In this document: piece by piece, positions 17,586 through 24,782 of the stretch | Position numbering within the stretch: position 1 is the stretch's first letter | Layout of the letters: each line of letters begins with the position of its first letter | IMG/VR virus record: IMGVR_UViG_3300017963_000014 | Coordinates: 37,797 to 101,796 of that record | Source: a virus | DNA length: 64,000 bases | Strand: one strand, 5' to 3' | The notes under the pieces: generated by a model | What the model was told of the DNA's origin: nothing | What the model saw: only the letters and a program-made list of their open reading frames with translations | The model's database searches: none | Translations under genes and position numbers: made by a program

Positions 17586-18980
17586 CTACGCGCTCTCGCC
17601 GTCCTTCATCGCGATCCAGTTCATCTGGAGGAGGTTCGCGACGTTGTTCGCCCCGACGTTGATCGTAAACCCCCCGGCGACCTGCGACTCGACGACCGGC
17701 GAGAACTGCTGGTTATTCTGTGTAACCGGCGTCAGGACGACCGCGTAGTTCGCGTCCCCGAACGCGGTCGCGAACGTTACCGTCGCCCTCTTCGGGTTCC
17801 CGGCGAAGGAGCCGACGGGGACCCTCCCCGCCTTCTGGTCGAGCGCCTGCTGATCGAGCGCGTCGTCGATCCCCTTGAGGTGCGCCGTCAGGTGGTCGAC
17901 GTCCGTAACCTCCGGCGGCGAGGTGTCCGGCGTATAGTTCGTCGGCGTGAAGTCGATGTCGAGCCGGTCCCCGTCGACCTCGTCCCCCCCGTCCTTGATG
18001 TGCCGCGCCGCGTGCGCCGAGACGTCGACCCCGTCGACGAGGTTCACGTTCGTTACGTTGTTTCCCCCCATATCGAGGTCGCCGGCCATCGCGCGGGCGC
18101 CGGAGACGAGGAGGTACTGCGTGTGGTCGTCGTTCCCGAGTCCGATCAGCGCCGAGTGCTGGACCGCGTTCCCGAACGACCCCCAGACCGAGCCGTTGAA
18201 GAAGTAGTATATGTTCTCGTCCTCGACCTTCAGCGCGAAGCCCTCGTTCGGGGTCGTGAAGATCCAGGCGCTCGCGCCGTCCCACTCCGCGATATCGTCC
18301 TTCTTCCCGTTCCAGGCGTCCTCGGAGAACTCGACGCTCCCGTCCGCGGTCGCGTCCGTCAGGTCCTCGTTTACCGTAATCTCCGTGTTCGGCGCGTTGT
18401 AGACGATCGACGCTACCGTATACGTCCCGTCGTTTCCGGTCGAGCCGACGATATCGAACTCCTCGGTCGCCGATAGCTCCGCCGTCTTGTCCCCGGCGAT
18501 CGAGACGACCTCCGTCGCGGGGTTCACCGCGACGATCGCGTAGGAGTGAACCCCGACTATGTACCGGTCCCCTCCGACCGGGACCGCCGGGGGCTTCGCG
18601 AGGTCCTTGTCGAGGACGGAGTTCTGCCAGTCGAGCCCCTTTAGCTTCGAGTTAATCTGCTCGGTCGTCCAGCTCTCGCTCGCCGCGTTGAACCCCGCGC
18701 CGCTCCCGCCTACGTTCGTGATATCGTTACCGCCCATATCGACGTCGCCGGCGAGCGTCGGACTAGCCGTCCGCGCCTGCTCGAGCGTCGTCGTGTGCGG
18801 GTTCGCGGTCGAGGTCGAGTGCGCCGTGAACGTTACGTTGTCGACAAGCGTATCCGTCGAGCCGTTCCGGTAGAGCTTCAGCTTCTTCTCGGTAACGTTG
18901 TACCAGATCTGCCCCTCTACCGGACTCCCGGGGTCGGAGGTAAGCTCGTCGAACTCGATCGCGAGTATCTTTAAGCCCAT
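17586..18980 (-). CDS. Fibre protein with C-terminal receptor-type domain
   Basis: 464 aa. N-terminal SDPGSPVEGQIWYNVTEKKL is a typical fibre motif; two DMGGN(D/N)(I/V)TNV repeats (about 80 and 300) are the trimeric-fibre repeats found in many phage fibres. The C-terminal ~75 residues (GNPKRATVTFATAFGDANYA...) match the end of the next gene. Usually such proteins bind host receptors. Its place in the head block makes a head fibre possible. Confidence 0.72.
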   Translation of the reverse strand: MGLKILAIEFDELTSDPGSPVEGQIWYNVTEKKLKLYRNGSTDTLVDNVTFTAHSTSTANPHTTTLEQARTASPTLAGDVDMGGNDITNVGGSGAGFNAASESWTTEQINSKLKGLDWQNSVLDKDLAKPPAVPVGGDRYIVGVHSYAIVAVNPATEVVSIAGDKTAELSATEEFDIVGSTGNDGTYTVASIVYNAPNTEITVNEDLTDATADGSVEFSEDAWNGKKDDIAEWDGASAWIFTTPNEGFALKVEDENIYYFFNGSVWGSFGNAVQHSALIGLGNDDHTQYLLVSGARAMAGDLDMGGNNVTNVNLVDGVDVSAHAARHIKDGGDEVDGDRLDIDFTPTNYTPDTSPPEVTDVDHLTAHLKGIDDALDQQALDQKAGRVPVGSFAGNPKRATVTFATAFGDANYAVVLTPVTQNNQQFSPVVESQVAGGFTINVGANNVANLLQMNWIAMKDGESA

Positions 18981-18981
18981 A

Positions 18982-19443
18982 TCACGTCTCTCCGTTAGCG
19001 ATCGCGTGCCACCCGACGCGATCGAGGTTGGCTAGGTTCCCCGAGCCGAGGTCGACGTCGAACCCCGCGGCGGTCTTCGACGTGACGCCGGGGGCGTAGA
19101 TCTTCCCGTTGATCGTCTCGACCGCGAGGGTAACGGCGTAGTCCGCGGAGGGGTAGGCGGTCGCGAACGCGACCGTCGCCCGCTTCGGGGTCCCGGAGAA
19201 GTCGCCGGGGATCAGGACCCCGGACTTGATCTCCCGCTCCGCGAGCGCGGAGAGCGTAACGACCGGGACGTCGAACCACTTCGAGGAGGAGGACCCGAGG
19301 ATTCGGAGCACCTGACTACAGAGATACGATAGCGTATTCGCTAGGTTTACCGCGTTCGCGTCGTGCTGCGTCGGGTCGAGCGAGTCGTCGATCGCCCCGC
19401 GCTCGCTGTGTATCGAGTCCTGTCTAAGCCTAGGTCTGGCCAC
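18982..19443 (-). CDS. Fibre-tip-like protein sharing C-terminal domain
   Basis: 153 aa, GTG start. Its last ~75 residues (GTPKRATVAFATAYPSADYA, ...AAGFDVDLGSGNLANLDRVG) are clearly paralogous to the C-terminus of the adjacent 464 aa fibre. It lacks the shaft repeats, so it may be a short fibre or a separately encoded tip. Confidence 0.62.
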   Translation of the reverse strand: MARPRLRQDSIHSERGAIDDSLDPTQHDANAVNLANTLSYLCSQVLRILGSSSSKWFDVPVVTLSALAEREIKSGVLIPGDFSGTPKRATVAFATAYPSADYAVTLAVETINGKIYAPGVTSKTAAGFDVDLGSGNLANLDRVGWHAIANGET

Positions 19444-19496
19444 GGGGGCGCGCTCCAGACGTTAGGGTAGAGACGGAAGTATCCGAGACCCTATCG

Positions 19497-19862
19497 CTAT
19501 GAACCCGCCGAAGGTATCCACCTCGGACGCCCCCGGCGGTCGAGGTCGACTCGAACCCGTCCCGCGCGCTCGCCCGCGCGGAGGAGGATCGAGAGCGCGA
19601 CGCCCCCGACCTCGACCCGGAGCCGCTCTCCCGCGAGCGTCCCCGAACGGTCGTGGAGGACCTCCGCGCGGTACCGAACCTCCCCCCGGAAGCGCCGGGG
19701 GAGTGGGAGGTCGACCCGCCCGGCGTCGCTCCGGAGGGCGAGCGAGGTTACGGAGGAGAGGAAGGCGGGGTCGCGGGAGGAGGCCTCCCAGGCGCGGAGC
19801 TCGGGGGGGTTCGAGAGGTCCCAGAGCAGGGTCTGCCCGTCCCGGAGGGTCGCTAGAAGCAT
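19497..19862 (-). CDS. Unknown protein in head block
   Basis: 121 aa, not recognised. Beta-rich, charged (LPLPRRFRGEVRYRAEVLHD, ...RVRVDLDRRGRPRWIPSAGS). It lies between the fibre genes and two small head-region genes and is probably a virion component or an assembly factor. Confidence 0.45.
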   Translation of the reverse strand: MLLATLRDGQTLLWDLSNPPELRAWEASSRDPAFLSSVTSLALRSDAGRVDLPLPRRFRGEVRYRAEVLHDRSGTLAGERLRVEVGGVALSILLRAGERAGRVRVDLDRRGRPRWIPSAGS

Positions 19863-19871
19863 TCGGCGGGG

Positions 19872-20300
19872 CTAGCGCTCGCTCGGCTTCGTCGCCGGGG
19901 GCTTCGCCGCCGGCTTCGACTTCGCGGGCTTCTCCAGGCGAACCGGATTCGGCTCGGGGGGCTTGACCTTCCCGCGCTTCCGGAGGACCTCGAGTCGCCT
20001 CCCCGGCGGGAGGTGCCCGATCCCCTCCCGCTCCGCGAGTCGCTCGACCTCGGCCTCGGACGCTCCGCGTCGGTCGACTCGCTTGCTCTCGACGTACTTC
20101 GCGACTCGAAGCCTAGCGAATAGCTTCGGCTCCTTCTTCTCGATCCACTCGAGCTCCTCCCGAGTGATCGCCCGCGGGATCCCCGCGAAGAGTCGGAGCG
20201 CGCCGAAGCAACTTCGATTCTTCGGCGCCTCCTTCCCCTCGGGGAACTCGATCTCGACCGAGCCCTGCGAACGGAGCACGACCGTTACCTTTTCGCTCAT
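19872..20300 (-). CDS. Unknown head-region protein with Lys/Pro tail
   Basis: 142 aa. A globular N-terminus is followed by a helix rich in charge and a KPAKSKPAAKPPATKPSER-like flexible tail. Start overlaps the previous gene by ATGA. Located directly downstream of the capsid gene's first partner; perhaps a head completion protein. Confidence 0.45.
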   Translation of the reverse strand: MSEKVTVVLRSQGSVEIEFPEGKEAPKNRSCFGALRLFAGIPRAITREELEWIEKKEPKLFARLRVAKYVESKRVDRRGASEAEVERLAEREGIGHLPPGRRLEVLRKRGKVKPPEPNPVRLEKPAKSKPAAKPPATKPSER

Positions 20301-20653
20301 TTCGACTCGCCTCCTTCCCGGGGCGCGAGGTCCCGGACCTCGAACCGACCGTTCCGGCGAACCCGTCGGAGGACGCGAGGGTCGAGGATCGGGACCGGTC
20401 GGTTCCGTCGGAACCTAACGCCCCTAACCTCGAACGTATCGCCCTCGACGAGCTCGACGATCCCCGGTCGCTCCTCCGGAGGGACCTCCGGGGTCGCGAC
20501 CCTCGGGGGTTCCGGCGCCTTCGGTGACTCCGGCTCCGGTTCCCTCGTCGGCGTCGTCTCCGGCTCCGGCTTCCGCTCGACCTCGTCCGCGACTACCTTC
20601 GTCCGCGGACTCCGTCGGGCGGGAGCGGGGGGTTTACCGCTAGGTTTCTTCAT
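20297..20653 (-). CDS. Pro/Glu-rich protein downstream of capsid gene
   Basis: 118 aa. The first ~65 residues are low-complexity Pro/Glu/Lys (PEPETTPTREPEPESPKAPE). The C-terminal ~50 residues look folded (VEGDTFEVRGVRFRRNRPVP, VLRRVRRNGRFEVRDL) and resemble small C-terminal caps of head-region proteins. Role unknown. Confidence 0.45.
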   Translation of the reverse strand: MKKPSGKPPAPARRSPRTKVVADEVERKPEPETTPTREPEPESPKAPEPPRVATPEVPPEERPGIVELVEGDTFEVRGVRFRRNRPVPILDPRVLRRVRRNGRFEVRDLAPREGGESK

Positions 20654-20707
20654 AAGGCACCTCCTCCGCGTCGCGGGGGGCTCGAGTCCCTACCTAGAGA
20701 AGAGACC

Positions 20708-20724
20708 CGGACCCCCGGCGTCCG
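20708..20724. terminator. Hairpin after major capsid gene
   Basis: CGGAC-CCCCGGC-GTCCG directly follows the capsid stop. It is a weak stem without a U-tract; it could moderate read-through from the capsid gene. Confidence 0.35.
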
Positions 20725-20729
20725 TGGCT

Positions 20730-21923
20730 CTACTCGATCCCGATGTTGATGCCCTTAACGACCGCGGTGACCTCCTCGATCTGGACCGTGTACTTCGTCG
20801 TGATCGCGAACTGGTTAACGCCCGCGTAGATCTCGCGCGCGGTCTCGATCCGGATGTCCCGGCCGATCCCCATGATAAGATTCTGGAAATTGGCCAGCGC
20901 GATCTGCGCGAGCGTCCGGTACGTAACCTTGTACGGACCCGCGACGGCCATCCCCTGCGCGGCGACGGTCGTGATCTCGCCCGTCGTCCGGTCGACCGTG
21001 TAGTCCGTCCCCTCGACGTACGGGGTAACCGGGGTCGAGCCGAGGGTAACGGGGGTGATGATCACCTCGTCCGAGATCGGACCGTACCGGAGCGACTGCG
21101 TGTCGGGCGCGGCGCCGAAGGTCACGTGCTCGACGACCTTCGGATCGGGGTCGAGGAGCGGGACCGGGACCAGCGGCACGCCGTAGACCGGGATCGAGTT
21201 CGAGGAGGTCATCGCGTTGTCGCCCGCGGTCGTCGCGCGCGAGGCGACCTTCTCCCTCCAGTTCTGCTCGATATCGAGGGCGAGCAGGAACCGGAGGTCC
21301 CGGCGCGTGCGGCGGAACTTGACCGGCATCGCCTTGATCATCCCGGAGAAGACCTTCAGCGACGCGTTCTCCCCCTCCGCGTCGTAGATATTCCCGGCGT
21401 CCATCAGCCGCCACCAGCCGTCGAAGAGCGCGAGGAAGGTATCCTTGATCACCTTGTCCGTCGCGCCGCCGTCGAACAGGTCGTTCTCGATCTGGGCGAC
21501 CCCGAGGGTGTCGCCGTTGACCATCCCCTCCTCCATATCGTTCGCGGTCTGCGTCGCCATCAGCCGGACGACGGTGTCCTCGACCGCCTCGCCCTCGATA
21601 TTCAGCTCGGCGAAGTTGTCCGAGATCTCGAACGGGGTCATGATCTCGCGCGGCGTGAGGACGACCTTCGAGGTCGTTACCCCCCGGCGGATACCGGGGT
21701 CACGGGCCTCCTCCTTCGGGACGCTCACGCGGCGACCGACGCCGATCTTGTCGATCTGGAGGTTCTCCGGACGGAACCGGACGACGCGGACGGCGCCGCG
21801 TAGCTCCGTGACGTCGATCACGAAGTCGATGAACTGATCCGACTGCTCGTCGTTCAGCTTCCCGCCGGCGGCAAGGTCGTTGCTGGTGATAATCGCTCTC
21901 TGGACGAGTTCCTCGTTCGTCAT
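20730..21923 (-). CDS. Major capsid protein
   Basis: 397 aa. Directly after protease/scaffold, with a capsid-like profile: N-terminal helix MTNEELVQRAIITSNDLAAG, ARDPGIRRGVTTSKVVLTPR, then FEISDNFAELNIEGEAVEDT (E-loop/P-domain type) and a long beta-rich C-terminus. Likely an HK97-fold capsid protein of the type paired with PBSX-like portals. Hairpins flank the gene on both sides. Confidence 0.82.
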   Translation of the reverse strand: MTNEELVQRAIITSNDLAAGGKLNDEQSDQFIDFVIDVTELRGAVRVVRFRPENLQIDKIGVGRRVSVPKEEARDPGIRRGVTTSKVVLTPREIMTPFEISDNFAELNIEGEAVEDTVVRLMATQTANDMEEGMVNGDTLGVAQIENDLFDGGATDKVIKDTFLALFDGWWRLMDAGNIYDAEGENASLKVFSGMIKAMPVKFRRTRRDLRFLLALDIEQNWREKVASRATTAGDNAMTSSNSIPVYGVPLVPVPLLDPDPKVVEHVTFGAAPDTQSLRYGPISDEVIITPVTLGSTPVTPYVEGTDYTVDRTTGEITTVAAQGMAVAGPYKVTYRTLAQIALANFQNLIMGIGRDIRIETAREIYAGVNQFAITTKYTVQIEEVTAVVKGINIGIE

Positions 21924-21951
21924 TTTCTCTACCCTTTCTCCTTAGTTCCCT

Positions 21952-21970
21952 CGTCGGTTACCTACCGACG
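21952..21970. promoter_or_regulatory. Hairpin upstream of major capsid gene
   Basis: CGTCGGT-TACCT-ACCGACG, a perfect 7-bp stem in the 77-base spacer between scaffold stop and capsid start. Possible mRNA processing or stabilising element for the capsid transcript. Confidence 0.45.
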
Positions 21971-22000
21971 TTCACTTCTCTCTCGGTTTCGCTCGCGGTC

Positions 22001-22483
22001 TCAGCCGTTTCGGTTTCGACCGGAGAAGCGCTCGGTGACCACGCCGATCGCGCTCCCGGCCCACTTGCTCACGGGCTTCTCCGGCTCCGGCGCCGGCGGG
22101 GTCGTAGTCGCCCCCGGCGCGCTCTCGCCCCTCGCCTCGGCCCGGATCTTCTCCGTCCGCTCGCCCTGCTCCTTGACCTCCTTCTCGAGGCCCGCGAGCC
22201 GATCGTCGATCGGGGCGAGGGCAGACTTCACGGCGTCGGCGACGATCTTACCGACGTCGACTTCGGGGGAAGCCGGGGGCGGCGGCGCCTCGGTCTCCGG
22301 ATGATTCGAGGGCTCGGTCGGGGCCGGGGTCTCCCCGCCCTCCCGCTTCTCCGTCGAGGCTTCCGGGGGCTTCGGGGGTTCCTCGCTCGGGGGCTTCGGG
22401 GGCTTCTGGGGCTCGGGACTGGGCTGATTCTCGGCGCCCTCCCGCTTCTCCGTCGTCTCCTGCTTCTGTTCTGGGCTCGTCAT
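22001..22483 (-). CDS. Nested scaffold protein from internal start
   Basis: In-frame ATG at 22483 within the protease gene, preceded by GAGGAGGAAGGATAAG, one of the strongest Shine-Dalgarno sites in the window. Product 160 aa (MTSPEQKQETTEKREG...), exactly the Pro/Glu-rich and coiled-coil part (VGKIVADAVKSALAPIDDRL). This is the lambda C/Nu3 arrangement, where excess scaffold is made from the same message. Confidence 0.72.
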   Translation of the reverse strand: MTSPEQKQETTEKREGAENQPSPEPQKPPKPPSEEPPKPPEASTEKREGGETPAPTEPSNHPETEAPPPPASPEVDVGKIVADAVKSALAPIDDRLAGLEKEVKEQGERTEKIRAEARGESAPGATTTPPAPEPEKPVSKWAGSAIGVVTERFSGRNRNG

Positions 22484-23764
22484 CTTATCCTTCCTCCTCT
22501 TGATGAAAAACAACTCCTCCTCGTTCGCGCCGGCGTCGACGACGGAGAACTCCTCGACGACTAGTCCGACGAACCAGTTCTCGATCGGGTCTTCCTCGCC
22601 CTTCTCGACCCGCTCGAAGTTCCTACGCTTCGCGAGCGCGAGCTCCTCCGGTCCGTCCGGCCCGACCTCGTCAGCCGAGACCCGGCGGGCGCGCCCGCCG
22701 AAGGAGAGCCCGTTTAGCTGCCCGTTCCGGACCTTCTCGACGATCGGGGGGTCGTCGGAGAAGAGCTGGACGTACCACGTCCCGTCCGCGATCTTCTTCG
22801 TCCCGCCGTCCGGGAGCGGGAAGTCGAGGTCGGTCGGCGCGATCACGTTCTGGATCAGCGTGACCTTGTCCGAGACGTCCTTCTTGTGCATCAGCCCGAT
22901 CGTCCCGAAGTCCCGCATAAACCCTTCGTTCGCCCGCGCGATCTCGGCCTTCGTCTGCGCGTCCCCCTCCGAGTCCGCGACGTTCGGCTTCGCGACGATA
23001 CCGAAGAACCGGACCTCCTTCGAAGGGTCCTCCCCCTCGTCCTCGGACTTCGCGACGAAAATCTCGCCCCGCTTCGCGAACCGGACGAACTTCGAGAGCT
23101 CGTCCTTGAGGTCCGCGGGAAGGAGCGCGTCGAGCGGGTCCTCGGGGTCGAAAGAGGGCTCGATCCCGAAGCGTAGCTCCGCCCGAACGATCCGCTCGTG
23201 CACGATCGCCTTCGACCGCTCGAGCTCGTAAGTCCCGGCGTTCTGCTTGAACCGTACCCGCGCGTTAGCCGCCCGCTCCTCGGTCTCGACCGGGAACTTA
23301 AGGTTCACGGGGTCGGCGTAGAGGTTCTCCTCCGTCGGACCGTCCGCGGGGAAGGAGAGGTTCTCGCCCTTCCCCTCGAGCGCCTCGATCCCCCAGCGCT
23401 CGGCGCGCGCGGCCTGCGCCTCCCGCTTCTCCTCGTTCGAGGCGTCCGCGTCCGGTACCGCCCGGCGGACGGGCTCGTCCCGCCGCTCGCGGGGGGTCCC
23501 GACGAGGGCGACGACGTCGCGCGAGAGCTTCTCCCGCCGGAGCGAGCCGTCCTCGAAGTCCCCCTCCGCGCGGACGCGGGCGAGGATAACGTCCCGGCGC
23601 TGCCGGACCTCGCTCGGCTTCAGCCCGTGGTTGACGGCGAACGCCTTCGCCGCGGCGACCCCCCGGAACTTGTCGAGCGCGAGCTCGAGCGCCGCGACGC
23701 TCTCGACCGTCAGGTTGAAGGGGAGCAGGAGCGCGTTACCGCGCGCGATCTTCTCCTCGTCCAT
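22001..23764 (-). CDS. Prohead protease-scaffold fusion (XkdF-like)
   Basis: 587 aa. The middle (about residues 230-430) matches the XkdF-type head protease region: FFGIVAKPNVADSEGDAQTK, DFGTIGLMHKKDVSDKVTLI, DGTWYVQLFSDDPPIVEKVR, NGQLNGLSFGG. The C-terminal 160 residues are Pro/Glu-rich with a short coiled coil, typical of a scaffold. It should guide procapsid assembly and then degrade the scaffold. ATG follows a GGAGGTAG site. An internal start yields the scaffold alone. Confidence 0.8.
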   Translation of the reverse strand: MDEEKIARGNALLLPFNLTVESVAALELALDKFRGVAAAKAFAVNHGLKPSEVRQRRDVILARVRAEGDFEDGSLRREKLSRDVVALVGTPRERRDEPVRRAVPDADASNEEKREAQAARAERWGIEALEGKGENLSFPADGPTEENLYADPVNLKFPVETEERAANARVRFKQNAGTYELERSKAIVHERIVRAELRFGIEPSFDPEDPLDALLPADLKDELSKFVRFAKRGEIFVAKSEDEGEDPSKEVRFFGIVAKPNVADSEGDAQTKAEIARANEGFMRDFGTIGLMHKKDVSDKVTLIQNVIAPTDLDFPLPDGGTKKIADGTWYVQLFSDDPPIVEKVRNGQLNGLSFGGRARRVSADEVGPDGPEELALAKRRNFERVEKGEEDPIENWFVGLVVEEFSVVDAGANEEELFFIKRRKDKMTSPEQKQETTEKREGAENQPSPEPQKPPKPPSEEPPKPPEASTEKREGGETPAPTEPSNHPETEAPPPPASPEVDVGKIVADAVKSALAPIDDRLAGLEKEVKEQGERTEKIRAEARGESAPGATTTPPAPEPEKPVSKWAGSAIGVVTERFSGRNRNG

Positions 23765-23777
23765 CGTTACTACCTCC

Positions 23778-24782
23778 TTAACTCTCCGGAACTACTACAG
23801 TTCGACATCTTCCGTGATACGGCGGTAACGCCAACCCGGCGTTCGCTAGGTCGCCGCGCTCCGCGAGCTCGCGGGCCTCGGCCGCGGTACGCCAGCCGGC
23901 GATCGACTTCACGTCCTCCGGGTCCTCGGCCGAGACGAGCCGGTCGACGAGCGAGCGGCCCTCGGAGACGGCGAAGGTCCGGTTATGCATAAAGCGACAA
24001 ATTTCCGAGGTCCTTTCGTCTAAAACCGCCTCTATTCTGTACCTTACGAAGCCCCCGGCCTCGAACGCGGAGACCGAGCCGAAGGCGAGCCCCCGCGTCC
24101 GGACGTCGCCCGCTAGCTGCGCGAAGTACGCCTCGGGCGAGCCGCGGTAGGTCCCGGGGACGGCGGCCATCGGGAAGGTCCCGTTAACCGCGCCGCGGAG
24201 GATCTGCCCTACCTCGAGCCGCCCGAGTCCGCGGAGGGCGGCCTCGCGCTCGACCGTCGCGAGGATCGTCCGCGAGAGGTGCCGCCCCCAGTACTCGCCG
24301 ATCCAGTAGACGCCCTGGTTCGAGAGCGACCCGATCTCCCGGATGTTACCCCGGGTCAGCGTCAGCTCGATCCTTCGACCGGACTCGCCCGCGAGGTCCC
24401 GGACCCGGCGCTTCGCCCCGAGGTAGAACGCCCCGAGGGCGATCCCGAGCGAGGTCAGGGCGGAGGAGGTGTCGCGCTCGCGCATCCGCGCGTCGGTCCT
24501 CCCGAGGAGCCGCTCGACCTCCGGGATCGAGACCGCCTCCGCCGGGAGGTCGAGGAGCTCGTCGACGAGGATCGGGTCGAGGTCGCCGCGCCAGTCGTCG
24601 AGGAGCTCGCGCGAGAGCCTCCGCTCGGCCGCGGTCGCGCGGTCCTCGACCTTCGCGACCTCCCGCCCGACCCGCTCCTCGACTGCGTCGACGAGGGCGA
24701 AGAGCTCCTCGTCCCCGAGTCCCCGGAGGAAATCCGGAGTAACGGACGCGGCGAAGCGGGGGTCGAGGTCGGGGAGGAGCAT
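23778..24782 (-). CDS. Head morphogenesis protein (SPP1 gp7/MuF-like)
   Basis: 334 aa. The C-terminal region has the MuF-type signature: RIEAVLDERTSEICRFMHNR ... LPPYHGRCRTVVVPES, with conserved D, C, H and C residues. These minor head proteins associate with the portal and influence assembly or ejection. A short AT-rich, rare-codon patch coincides with the signature. Its ATG immediately follows the portal stop. Confidence 0.83.
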   Translation of the reverse strand: MLLPDLDPRFAASVTPDFLRGLGDEELFALVDAVEERVGREVAKVEDRATAAERRLSRELLDDWRGDLDPILVDELLDLPAEAVSIPEVERLLGRTDARMRERDTSSALTSLGIALGAFYLGAKRRVRDLAGESGRRIELTLTRGNIREIGSLSNQGVYWIGEYWGRHLSRTILATVEREAALRGLGRLEVGQILRGAVNGTFPMAAVPGTYRGSPEAYFAQLAGDVRTRGLAFGSVSAFEAGGFVRYRIEAVLDERTSEICRFMHNRTFAVSEGRSLVDRLVSAEDPEDVKSIAGWRTAAEARELAERGDLANAGLALPPYHGRCRTVVVPES

